Assembly (NCBI RefSeq): GCF_018362775.1
Contig: NZ_JAGYXY010000001.1
Location: forward strand, 775,651-839,650
Length of the DNA stretch: 64,000 nucleotides
DNA from: Alistipes montrealensis
GTDB lineage: Bacteria > Bacteroidota > Bacteroidia > Bacteroidales > Rikenellaceae
Direction of reading: 5' to 3'
Part shown: one piece after another, positions 51,984 through 60,371 of the stretch
How positions within the stretch are numbered: the first letter of the stretch is position 1
Layout of the letters: every line of letters starts with the position of its first letter
Position numbers and translations under genes: made by a program
Notes under the pieces: model-generated
Database searches by the model: none
Told to the model about the DNA's origin: nothing
Seen by the model: only the letters and a program-made list of their open reading frames with translations

Positions 51984-54305
51984 ATGCACTATAAATCGCT
52001 CGCCATACCCCTGCTGCTGCTGGCCTCCGCCGCCACAGCCCGTACTGCGGGCGGTAACGGCCCGGCCCCGGACACGGAGGCGGCCGACACGGTGATCGTG
52101 GTGGACAAAGTGCAGGTGACGGCCATCAAGCAGGGCCTCGTACTGCGCTCACAGCCCGTCGCAGCGTCGATCATCGGCAGCCGCGCCATCGAGCGCAGCG
52201 GCATCGGCGCGGTCAAGAACCTTTCGCAGACGGTTCCCAACTTCCACGCCCCGGACTACGGTTCGCGCATGACCTCGTCGATCTACGTGCGCGGACTCGG
52301 GGCGCGCATCGACCAGCCGGTCATCGGGCTCAACATCGACAACGTTCCCGTGCTGAACAAGGATAATTTCGACACGGAACTGGCCGATGCCGAGCGCATC
52401 GAAGTATTGCGCGGCCCCCAGTCGACGCTCTATGGACGCAACACGATGGGCGGCGTGGTCAATGTCTACACCCGCTCGCCGCTCACCTACGAAGGCGTGC
52501 GGCTCACGGCCGAATACGGCAGCGGGGATTCCTACCGTTTCCGCGCCTCGTCCTATTACAAACTCGCTCCCGACCTGGGCATGGCCGTGACGGGCTATTA
52601 TACCCACACGGGCGGCTTCTTCGACAACGACTACACGGGCGAAAAATGCGACTGGGAACGCCTCGGCGGCGGACGCTGGAAAATCCAGTGGCGCAACAGA
52701 AAGGGACTTCGCATCGACAACACCCTCTCGTTCTCGGTGCTCAACCAGGGCGGCTATCCCTATGCCTACGTCGGCGAAGAGATCGTACGCGACGGCAAAA
52801 CCGTTATCCGCCACGGCCAGATCAGCTACAACGACCCCAGTTCATACCGTCGCACGAACATCAGCGACGGCCTCACGGTGCGCTACGACGCCGAAAAATA
52901 CTCCATTTCGTCGATCACCTCGTACCAGTACTCCGACGACGAGATGCTCCTCGACCAGGACTTCACCCCCGACTCCTATTTCACCCTCCGGCAGGCACGG
53001 CGCGAACACGCCGTCACCGAAGACCTCGTTTTCCGCTCGCGGGACGGACGGCGCTACGGCTGGCTGTTCGGAGCCTTCGGGTTTTACCGCCACGGGACGA
53101 TGGACGCCCCGGTCAACTTCAAACAGACGGGCATCGACGAACTGATCCTCAAGAACGCAAACGAGAACGACAAAACCTACCGCTACGCCTGGGGCCGGGC
53201 CGACGGAACAGGCAGCGGGGAGTTGTTCCTGGGCAGTGATTTCCGCATGCCCTCGGCCGGGGGAGCCCTCTACCACGAGTCGAACTACACGGCCGGACGC
53301 TGGCGGTTCACCGCCGGACTGCGTTTCGACTTCGAACACGCCCGCCTCAGCTACCGCAACTACACGAGCACCTGCTACACGAAGACCCTTATCAAGGACG
53401 GGACCGTCTACGAACGGCCGGTAGAGATCGACAACCGGCGCACGCTGAAACAGAATTTCTCGGAGTTCCTGCCCAAATTCTCCGTCATGTACGCCTTCGA
53501 CGAGATACGCAACCTCTATATTACGGTAGCCAAGGGGTATAAATCGGGCGGATTCAACACTCAGATATTCTCCGACGTGTTGCAGCAGGAGCTGATGAAC
53601 CAAATGGGCATCGGCGAGGTCTACGATGTCCGCAACGGCGTAACCTACAAACCCGAATACAGTTGGAACTACGAGGCGGGCGGACACTTCTCCTGCATGG
53701 ACGGCGCCGTAAGGGGCGATTTCGCGGTATTCTACATCGACGTGCGCGACCAGCAGCTCACGGTCTTTCCCCCGGGACAGACCACGGGCCGCATGATGAC
53801 CAATGCGGGCCGCACGCGCAGTCTCGGAGTCGAAGCGGCCTTACAGGTCTCGCCGTGGCGGACGCTCGACATCAACGCGGCATACGGTTACACCGACGCC
53901 CGGTTCGTCCGCTACGAAACCACCGTGAAGAACGACACAGGCGATCCCGTGCGCGTCAGCTACAAGGACAACCGCATCCCCTACGCCCCGCAGCACACCT
54001 TCTCGGCCGGTGCGGCATGGACTGTGCCCACGGGCGTTAAATGGCTCGGCGACCTGGTCCTGCAGGCCGGAGTCAGTTGCGCAGGACGTATCTGGTGGAA
54101 CGAGGAGAACTCCCTCTCGCAGCCGTTCTACGCCCTTGCGAACGCCTCCGTTAGGTTCGAACACAAAAACTATTCGCTCGACATCTGGGGCCGCAACCTC
54201 GGGGGAACGAACTACGACGTATTCTATTTCAAGTCGATCGGCAACGAGTTTGTCCAGCGCGGACGGCCCCGCACGTTCGGCATCACCCTGAATATAAACA
54301 TCTAA
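51984..54305 (+). CDS. TonB-dependent outer-membrane receptor (non-SusC type)
   Basis: 773 residues: signal peptide to about residue 22, a TonB-box-like DTVIVVDKVQVTA, plug about 55-165 (SIYVRGLGARIDQPVIGLNIDNVPV; RIEVLRGPQSTLYGRNTMGGVVNV), then a beta-barrel ending in FGITLNINI. It is shorter than SusC proteins, lacks the carboxypeptidase-regulatory domain, and has no SusD partner, so the ligand is more likely a small molecule such as a metal chelate or cofactor than a large glycan (inference). Barrel signatures such as YITVAKGYKSGGFN resemble siderophore/vitamin-type receptors. Followed 12 bp later by a calycin-like lipoprotein. Confidence 0.93.
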   Translation: MHYKSLAIPLLLLASAATARTAGGNGPAPDTEAADTVIVVDKVQVTAIKQGLVLRSQPVAASIIGSRAIERSGIGAVKNLSQTVPNFHAPDYGSRMTSSIYVRGLGARIDQPVIGLNIDNVPVLNKDNFDTELADAERIEVLRGPQSTLYGRNTMGGVVNVYTRSPLTYEGVRLTAEYGSGDSYRFRASSYYKLAPDLGMAVTGYYTHTGGFFDNDYTGEKCDWERLGGGRWKIQWRNRKGLRIDNTLSFSVLNQGGYPYAYVGEEIVRDGKTVIRHGQISYNDPSSYRRTNISDGLTVRYDAEKYSISSITSYQYSDDEMLLDQDFTPDSYFTLRQARREHAVTEDLVFRSRDGRRYGWLFGAFGFYRHGTMDAPVNFKQTGIDELILKNANENDKTYRYAWGRADGTGSGELFLGSDFRMPSAGGALYHESNYTAGRWRFTAGLRFDFEHARLSYRNYTSTCYTKTLIKDGTVYERPVEIDNRRTLKQNFSEFLPKFSVMYAFDEIRNLYITVAKGYKSGGFNTQIFSDVLQQELMNQMGIGEVYDVRNGVTYKPEYSWNYEAGGHFSCMDGAVRGDFAVFYIDVRDQQLTVFPPGQTTGRMMTNAGRTRSLGVEAALQVSPWRTLDINAAYGYTDARFVRYETTVKNDTGDPVRVSYKDNRIPYAPQHTFSAGAAWTVPTGVKWLGDLVLQAGVSCAGRIWWNEENSLSQPFYALANASVRFEHKNYSLDIWGRNLGGTNYDVFYFKSIGNEFVQRGRPRTFGITLNINI

Positions 54306-54317
54306 CAATACAAACGC

Positions 54318-54797
54318 ATGAAAAAATTCCTCTTCCTGCTGTTGGCCGCCGCCGTTTTCACGGCCTGCGATAACGACGACGACAACTTCACGCCCGACAC
54401 CGGGTCGTACGACTGCCTGCTGGTGGTAACCGACGCCTCGACGGGCGACGAGACCAACCGGGCGTCGAACGTCGTATGCAGCCTCGACGAGCAGTCTGAC
54501 AAAAGCGTCTCGCTGACGATGAAAGACGTGAAATTCACCGACAATCCGCGCGAACCGGTGAAAACCATCGTCTTCCCGAAACTCGCCTGCCGCAACGACG
54601 GCGGAACGACCTACTTCGAACATGCAGGAACAATCGTTCCCGAGATCGGCGGCGCCCCCTACGAGGACTACGTGATCTCGAACTTCGAATGCCGGCTGAC
54701 CAACAACGCCTCGACGTTCTACCTGACGTTCACCTGCGTCAATGCAACCTACCGACTGAATCATACCGCCGCTTTCAACGGCACAATCATTCAATAA
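54318..54797 (+). CDS. calycin-like small lipoprotein
   Basis: 159 residues with lipobox AVFTAC and a strongly acidic run (DNDDDNFTPD) typical of surface-exported Bacteroidota lipoproteins. The remainder is beta-rich (YDCLLVVTDAS; SVSLTMKDVKFTDN; STFYLTFTCVNATYRLN) and resembles the calycin-like family of Bacteroidota, which have a lipocalin-type barrel. A role as ligand-binding partner of the preceding TonB receptor is plausible from gene order. Gap to nadC is only 9 bp. Confidence 0.72.
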   Translation: MKKFLFLLLAAAVFTACDNDDDNFTPDTGSYDCLLVVTDASTGDETNRASNVVCSLDEQSDKSVSLTMKDVKFTDNPREPVKTIVFPKLACRNDGGTTYFEHAGTIVPEIGGAPYEDYVISNFECRLTNNASTFYLTFTCVNATYRLNHTAAFNGTIIQ

Positions 54798-54806
54798 ATC
54801 AACGTT

Positions 54807-55661
54807 ATGAAACCCGAATACAAACCTTTCGTAGATGAATTGATCGAACTCTGCATCAAAGAGGACATCGGTGACGGCGACCACACGTCGCTCTCGTGCA
54901 TCCCTGCCGGAGAACACGGGCGCATGCGCCTGCTGTGCAAGCAGGAGGGCACGATCGCCGGCATCGAAATCGCACAACTCGTGTTGCAGCGTCTCGACCC
55001 GGAGATGAAATTCGAACAGATCCTCAGCGACGGCGACCGCGTGAAGCCCGGCGACGTGGCTTTCTACGTCTCGGGAAGCCTCCGGTCGCTGTTGCAGGCC
55101 GAACGCATCCTGCTGAACATCATGCAGCGCATGAGCGGCGTGGCGACCCAGACGGCCGTTTACGTCAAGCAGTTGGAAGGCCTCCACACCCGCGTCCTCG
55201 ACACGCGCAAGACCACGCCCGGCATGCGCGTACTGGACAAGATGGCCGTGAAGATCGGCGGCGGCGAGAACCACCGCATGGGCCTGTTCGACATGATCCT
55301 GCTGAAGGATAACCACATCGACTTCGCAGGCGGCATCCGTCCGGCGATCACCGGCGTCAGAGAGTACCTCAAAGCCAAAGGCAAGAACCTCCCGATCGAA
55401 TGCGAAGTCCGCTCGCTGGAAGACATCGACGAGGTGTTCGCGGCAGGCGGCGTCGACCGCATCATGTTCGACAACTTCACGCCCGAAATGACCCGCAAAG
55501 CGGTCGAGAAGGTCGCCGGACGCTGTGAAACCGAATCGAGCGGCGGCATCACGCTGGAGACGATGCGCGACTACGCCCAGTGCGGCGTCGACTTCATCTC
55601 GGTAGGCGCACTGACGCATCAGATCAAGTCGCTCGACATGTCGCTGAAAGCCTGCGAATAA
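54807..55661 (+). CDS. nadC: nicotinate-nucleotide diphosphorylase (carboxylating), quinolinate phosphoribosyltransferase
   Basis: 284 residues, full length. Type II phosphoribosyltransferase motifs: EDIGDGDHTSLSCIP, ERILLNIMQRMSGVAT, LDTRKTTPGMRVLDKMAVKIGGGENHRMGLFDMILLKDNHI, IECEVRSLED, IMFDNFTPE and SSGGITLETMRDYAQCGVDFISVGALTH. It makes nicotinate mononucleotide from quinolinate and PRPP in de novo NAD synthesis. It is apparently co-transcribed with the TonB receptor and calycin-like lipoprotein, which is unusual for a biosynthetic gene. Confidence 0.97.
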   Translation: MKPEYKPFVDELIELCIKEDIGDGDHTSLSCIPAGEHGRMRLLCKQEGTIAGIEIAQLVLQRLDPEMKFEQILSDGDRVKPGDVAFYVSGSLRSLLQAERILLNIMQRMSGVATQTAVYVKQLEGLHTRVLDTRKTTPGMRVLDKMAVKIGGGENHRMGLFDMILLKDNHIDFAGGIRPAITGVREYLKAKGKNLPIECEVRSLEDIDEVFAAGGVDRIMFDNFTPEMTRKAVEKVAGRCETESSGGITLETMRDYAQCGVDFISVGALTHQIKSLDMSLKACE

Positions 55662-55685
55662 AGTAGAGTCGCACCCCGAACCAGG

Positions 55686-55703
55686 CCCCTCCCTCGGGAG
55701 GGG
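55686..55703 (+). repeat. C/G-rich palindrome, possible dispersed repeat or terminator
   Basis: CCCCTCCC (55686-55693) pairs with GGGAGGGG (55696-55703), followed by TTTGGGGTGGG. It sits between nadC and the LtaS-like gene and resembles the hairpin at 12460-12478. Lacks a T-tract. Confidence 0.4.
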
Positions 55704-55776
55704 TTTGGGGTGGGATCAGGCCAGCGAACGCAGCCACAGGCCGCCACAACGACCTGCCCCGTTAAACAGACGCTCC

Positions 55777-57729
55777 ATGAAACGAACACCGGTTCAAATA
55801 ACAGCTCCCCTATCACGCCTGCTCCATACGCCCTTGGCACTGCTCGTGTGGCGCATCGTACTGCTTTATGCGGTGCTGATGCTCTGCCGTGCGGCGTTTT
55901 ACATCTACAATGCCGCCGAACTCGGGCCCCTGGCCTGGAGCGAACTGGGGCAACTCCTGGCCGGATCGCTGAAATTCGACACCGCGTCGGTCGTCTACGC
56001 CGACGGTGTGTTCATCCTGCTGTCACTCATGCCCCTGCACCTGCGCGAACGGCGCTGGTACAGGGCAATGCTCTTCTGGTACTATGTAGTGGTCAACTCC
56101 CTGCTGGTCACGGCGACGAACCTTGCCGACACGGTCTATTTCCGCTACACGCAGAAGCGTTTCACGGCCGACGAAATCTTCTTCGCCGACAACGACAATT
56201 CGGCGCAGTTGGTCGGGAAGTTCATGGCCGAGAACTGGTATCTCGTGCTCCTGTGGATCGCCCTCACAGCCCTGCTGGCATGGGGCTACCGTCGTAAAGT
56301 CCGCGAAGAGAGCCTCTTCAGCCGCGGCTGGGCCTACTACGCCGGCGGCACGGTCGTTTTCGCACTGGCCGCCGCCCTGAGCATCGCCGGGATGCGCGGC
56401 GGTATGACCCGCATGACCCGTCCGATCACCCTTTCCAACGCCACGCTCTACACTGCCGACAGCGGCAAGGCCAACCTCATCCTGAGCAACCCGTTCTGCA
56501 TTCTGCGCACTGTGGGAAGCGCGGGGAGCGTCAAATACAAAAAATATTTCCCCCCGGAGGAATTGCCGCAGCACTTTACGCCCGTGCACCAGCCTGCCGA
56601 CAGCGCGGCTGTCGACCTCTCGGGCCGCAACGTGATGGTCTTCATCATGGAGAGCATGTCGGCCGAACACTCGGCCTATCTCTGCCCGGAAGTCTATGCC
56701 GACCGCGCGGTGAAAGGCTTCACGCCGTTTCTCGATTCGCTGATGCAGAACGGACTGGTGTTCAAGCAAATGTATGCAAACGGCACACGCTCGATCCAGG
56801 CCATGCCTTCGGTGCTGGGAAGCATCCCGTCGTTCCGCACCCCTTTCGTGCTGATGCCGCAGTCGTTGGGCGAAAGCCGTCAACTGCCTGCGATGCTTGC
56901 GGACAAAGGCTATTCGACGGCCTTCTTCTGCGGCTCGGAACGCGGTTCGATGGGCTTCGGAGCCTATGCCCGTTCGGCGGGCGTCGAGCGGCTCGTGAGC
57001 CGCGAGGACTACGAGGCCAGGCACGGCACAGGCGATTTCGACGGCTACTGGGGTATCTGGGACGAAGAGTTCCTGCAATTCACCGGGGAAGAGCTGGCGG
57101 AAACCCCCGAACCGTTCTTCGCAGCGCTGTTCACCCTCTCGTCGCACCATCCGTTCGTCGTGCCCGAAAAATACGCCTCGACGCTGCCCGACGGCTACAC
57201 CCGAATCCACAAAGGGGTGGCCTACGACGACCAGGCGTTCCGCCTCTTCTTCGAGCGCTTCGGCGGCGAAGAGTGGTTCCGCCGCACGGTTTTCGTCTTC
57301 GTGGCCGACCACGTATCGAGCGAGAAGTTCGCCGAAGAGACGCGCTCCTACCCCGGCAACATGCACATCATCGGTTTCATCTACACCCCCGACGGAGCCC
57401 TCCGGGGAGAAGTCGAGGAGGTCACGCAGCAACTCGACATCATGCCCACCGTACTGGGTCTCACGGGCAACCGCAAGCCCTATTTCGCCTTCGGCCGCGA
57501 CGTATTGAACGAGCCGGAGCGCCCCCGGTGGTCGGTGTCGTACGACGGACAGTTCCGCGCCCTCACGGGGGATGCGGTCCTGCGTTTCGACGACGCGGGC
57601 AGCACCGTCGCACCGCGTCATGCCGGAAATCCCGCGCCCGCGGAAGCGTCGCAAATCTCCGATTTCCAGGCCCTTGTCCAGCAGTATTACACCCATATCG
57701 AACGCAAGAGTTACACCCCCAATGATTGA
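55777..57729 (+). CDS. LtaS-like membrane sulfatase-fold phosphotransferase
   Basis: 650 residues from the ATG at 55777; an upstream in-frame ATG at 55705 falls beside the palindrome and adds a basic non-hydrophobic leader. Five N-terminal membrane helices (to about 230) are followed by a periplasmic sulfatase/alkaline-phosphatase-fold domain: VMVFIMESMSAEHS (metal Glu), YANGTRSIQAMPSVLGS (Thr nucleophile), FVFVADHVSS (Asp-His), and LFTLSSHHPFVVPEKY. This is the architecture of lipoteichoic acid synthases and phosphoglycerol transferases. In a Gram-negative it probably transfers glycerophosphate or phosphoethanolamine-like groups to an envelope glycan (inference). Its stop overlaps the start of the next gene by 8 bp. 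Confidence 0.9.
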   Translation: MKRTPVQITAPLSRLLHTPLALLVWRIVLLYAVLMLCRAAFYIYNAAELGPLAWSELGQLLAGSLKFDTASVVYADGVFILLSLMPLHLRERRWYRAMLFWYYVVVNSLLVTATNLADTVYFRYTQKRFTADEIFFADNDNSAQLVGKFMAENWYLVLLWIALTALLAWGYRRKVREESLFSRGWAYYAGGTVVFALAAALSIAGMRGGMTRMTRPITLSNATLYTADSGKANLILSNPFCILRTVGSAGSVKYKKYFPPEELPQHFTPVHQPADSAAVDLSGRNVMVFIMESMSAEHSAYLCPEVYADRAVKGFTPFLDSLMQNGLVFKQMYANGTRSIQAMPSVLGSIPSFRTPFVLMPQSLGESRQLPAMLADKGYSTAFFCGSERGSMGFGAYARSAGVERLVSREDYEARHGTGDFDGYWGIWDEEFLQFTGEELAETPEPFFAALFTLSSHHPFVVPEKYASTLPDGYTRIHKGVAYDDQAFRLFFERFGGEEWFRRTVFVFVADHVSSEKFAEETRSYPGNMHIIGFIYTPDGALRGEVEEVTQQLDIMPTVLGLTGNRKPYFAFGRDVLNEPERPRWSVSYDGQFRALTGDAVLRFDDAGSTVAPRHAGNPAPAEASQISDFQALVQQYYTHIERKSYTPND

Positions 57730-59110
57730 ATTCAAACCCGTGCGCCTCGAAGACCGGGCGGTCATCGAGCGCTATACCATGCCTTCGGGCATCTGTAACT
57801 GCGACCTCGCCTTTGCCAACATGTACTGCTGGCAGGCCGTGTTCCACAGCGCGTGGGCCGAGATCGGCGGATTCCTCGTGATCCGCTTCCAGATCGACGG
57901 CGGCGAGCGTATCGGCTACATGCAGCCTGTCGGCGAGGGCAATTTCGGCCCGATCATCCCCGTCCTGCGCGAGGATGCCCATGCCCACGGGCAGCGGCTG
58001 CGTATCATCGGCCTGACGGACGAAGGGCGCGACACGATCCGCCGGGTCCACCCCTGCCACTTCGCATTCGAGTCGGACCGCGCGCTGGAAGACTATGTCT
58101 ACAACGCCGACGACCTGCGCAACCTCACCGGGCGCCGTTACCAGCCCAAACGCAACCACATCAACCGCTTCACGGCCGAATACCCCGACTACCGCTACGA
58201 AGAGCTCACACCCGAACGTTTCGGGGAGTGCATGGCCCTCGAACGCGAGTGGCGCAGGGGCCACGACGGCCACACGTCGGAGTTGTGCGCCGAACAGCGC
58301 GCCATGCAGCGGGCCTTCGAGCATTTCGACGAACTGGGCCTGATCGGCGGATGTATCTACGTCGGCGACCGGCTTGCGGCCTTCACCTACGGTTCGGCTG
58401 TCAACGACCATACTTTCGACACCCATGTCGAAAAAGCCGACACGGAGTTCGACGGCGCCTTCACGATCATCAACAAACTCTTCGCCCAGCATCTTCCCGA
58501 GCGTTTCACGCTGATCAACCGCGAAGAGGACCTCGGGCTGGACGGACTGCGGCAGGCCAAACTCTCCTACCACCCCGCTTTCCTGCAGCACAAATTCGCG
58601 GCAATCTGCATGCACCCCGACGAAATCGCCTGCAAGGAGTTGTGGACGAAGGCTTTCGGCGATGACGAACAGTTTGCCGATTCGTTCATCATGCGCTACT
58701 ATTCGCGCAATAGGATGCTGACGGCCGAGGTCGAAGGACACATGGCGGCGATGCTCCACCTCCTGCCGTTCCAGACGGAACTGGGCCGCACGACCTATAT
58801 TTACGGCGTAGCGACGGACCCCGCATTCCAGGGCCGCGGGCTGGCCTCGCAACTGATGCGCGAGGCAATGGAACGGATCGCGGAGCAAGGCGACGACGCG
58901 GCGCTGCTGATCCCGACGCCCGGCAAGGAGTGGCTGCGGGATTTCTACGGCCGATTCGGATTCGAAGGCGACATTCCGGCGGAGTTCGTCTCCCCGGACC
59001 GCTTCGATTTCGGTACGGGCGACACGGCGACCGACCGGGCAATGGTCTGGCGGCGAAACCCGGAAGGACTGCTGCCGGAAAAACTGACTGCCGTCTACGA
59101 CAAACAATAA
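57722..59110 (+). CDS. DUF2156 (MprF C-domain-like)-GNAT fusion acyltransferase
   Basis: 462 residues from the ATG at 57722, which overlaps the previous stop by 8 bp and starts at MIEFKPVRLEDRAVIERY. Residues about 1-290 match DUF2156, the tandem-GNAT fold found as the lysyl-transfer domain of phosphatidylglycerol lysyltransferases (FANMYCWQ; GRRYQPKRNHINRF; EREWRRGHDG; DGAFTIINKLFAQ; NREEDLGLDGLRQAKLSYHP). Residues about 300-450 are a second acetyltransferase domain with the acetyl-CoA loop YGVATDPAFQGRGLASQLMREAM. No MprF-type flippase helices are present. The donor/acceptor pair is unknown; coupling to an LtaS-like gene suggests envelope modification (inference). Confidence 0.88.
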   Translation: MIEFKPVRLEDRAVIERYTMPSGICNCDLAFANMYCWQAVFHSAWAEIGGFLVIRFQIDGGERIGYMQPVGEGNFGPIIPVLREDAHAHGQRLRIIGLTDEGRDTIRRVHPCHFAFESDRALEDYVYNADDLRNLTGRRYQPKRNHINRFTAEYPDYRYEELTPERFGECMALEREWRRGHDGHTSELCAEQRAMQRAFEHFDELGLIGGCIYVGDRLAAFTYGSAVNDHTFDTHVEKADTEFDGAFTIINKLFAQHLPERFTLINREEDLGLDGLRQAKLSYHPAFLQHKFAAICMHPDEIACKELWTKAFGDDEQFADSFIMRYYSRNRMLTAEVEGHMAAMLHLLPFQTELGRTTYIYGVATDPAFQGRGLASQLMREAMERIAEQGDDAALLIPTPGKEWLRDFYGRFGFEGDIPAEFVSPDRFDFGTGDTATDRAMVWRRNPEGLLPEKLTAVYDKQ

Positions 59111-59113
59111 CAC

Positions 59114-59149
59114 AAAAGAGCCGGACTTTTCAGAAAGTCCGGCTCTTTT
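59114..59149. terminator. bidirectional intrinsic terminator between convergent genes
   Basis: A 16-bp perfect inverted repeat (59114-59129 with 59134-59149) whose ends are A-rich on the left and T-rich on the right, lying between the convergent DUF2156-GNAT and nagA genes. Confidence 0.92.
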
Positions 59150-59161
59150 CACGACCGCACA

Positions 59162-60328
59162 TCACTTCACCCGGCGGCCTCCGACGAAAACAGCCCTGAC
59201 GGTTATGTCGTCGTCGAAAAGGATGACATCCGCATCCTTCCCCGCTTCGAGCGTTCCTTTCCGGTCCGAAATGCCCATGATACGAGCCGGGGTTTCGGAG
59301 GCCATGCGCACGGCATCCTCCAGCGGAACACCCGCCTCCCGAACCATCGTCCGGATCAGCCGGTCGGCCGTGGCAATGCTTCCCGCCAGCGCGCTCCGGT
59401 CCGCCAATTTGCACACCCCATCCTCGACGATCACCCGCGGATCGAAAGGTTTCCCGCCCTCGGGCATCGCTCCCGCAGCCATCGAATCGGTCACCAGCGC
59501 AATCCGTTCCGCACCCTTGAATTTGTAGGCCATACGCAGCAAGGCCGGAGGAACATGGATTCCGTCGGCAATCACCTCCACGGTCATTTCGTCCGTCAGA
59601 TAGATGCCTTCGACCGTCCCTTCGCGTTTGTATTCGCCCTCACGGTGAACCCCGGTCATGGCGTTGTAGAAATGCGTGGCATGTGTAAATCCCGCCGCGC
59701 AGGCGGCTTTCACCTCCCCATAATCCGCCGTCGTATGGGCCAGCGCGACCAGCACGCCCCGCGAAACGGCACAGCGGGCGAAATCGTGCGCCCCGGGGAG
59801 TTCGGAAGCAGCACTCCAGCGTTTGATGCACGGCGCGGCGTCCAACATGGCTTCATATTCGGCCGGATCGGGATTCGAAATATATTCCGGTGGCTGTCCG
59901 CCCTTCATCGCCGGATTCAGGTAATTGCCTTCGAGGTGAAGCCCCAGCACCGCAGCCCCGTTGCCGGGATGCCGCTGCACCTGCCCGCAGGCGCGCACCG
60001 CCCGGCGGAATGTATCGGGCGAAAAGACCGCCAAGGTGGCATACAGCGCCGTCGTTCCATATTGGGCATGCGCCTCAGCCACCGTCCGGAACGCTTCGGG
60101 CGTAGCCTCCAGAAAGTCGGCCCCGCCACCGCCGTGCACGTGCAGATCGATGCAGCCCGGTGCAACGCAGAGCCCCTGCGCATCGACAGGTTCGGTCCCT
60201 GCGGCAACGCCGCCGTCAGGGCATACCGCGGCAATACGTCCTGCACGGATCACCAGCGAAGCCCCCGCAAGCCAGCCCGCAGGGGTCAGCACGCGGCCGT
60301 TTACAATCGTATATGCGTTATCATCCAT
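59162..60328 (-). CDS. nagA: N-acetylglucosamine-6-phosphate deacetylase
   Basis: 388 residues, amidohydrolase fold. Motifs: APGCIDLHVHGGGGADF (HxH), LGLHLEGNYLNPAMKG (metal Glu), LAHTTADYGEVKAA and THATHFYNAMTGVHREG (His ligands), TDEMTVEVIADGIHVPP, and ALVTDSMAAGAMPEG (catalytic Asp). The usual LEGP reads LEGN here, a minor variant. It removes acetate from GlcNAc-6-phosphate, leading to glucosamine-6-phosphate for glycolysis or amino-sugar synthesis. nagB is not in the window. It follows folD after a terminator-like hairpin, so it may use its own promoter or depend on read-through. Confidence 0.95.
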   Translation of the reverse strand: MDDNAYTIVNGRVLTPAGWLAGASLVIRAGRIAAVCPDGGVAAGTEPVDAQGLCVAPGCIDLHVHGGGGADFLEATPEAFRTVAEAHAQYGTTALYATLAVFSPDTFRRAVRACGQVQRHPGNGAAVLGLHLEGNYLNPAMKGGQPPEYISNPDPAEYEAMLDAAPCIKRWSAASELPGAHDFARCAVSRGVLVALAHTTADYGEVKAACAAGFTHATHFYNAMTGVHREGEYKREGTVEGIYLTDEMTVEVIADGIHVPPALLRMAYKFKGAERIALVTDSMAAGAMPEGGKPFDPRVIVEDGVCKLADRSALAGSIATADRLIRTMVREAGVPLEDAVRMASETPARIMGISDRKGTLEAGKDADVILFDDDITVRAVFVGGRRVK

Positions 60329-60340
60329 GCCGTTACGAAT

Positions 60341-60367
60341 AAAAAACCGGGACTGTCGCCCCGGTTA
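60341..60367 (-). terminator. intrinsic terminator of the purD-folD operon
   Basis: Stem 60346-60352 with 60361-60367; on the minus strand it is followed by T residues (60345-60342). It sits between folD and nagA. Confidence 0.7.
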
Positions 60368-60371
60368 TCCT

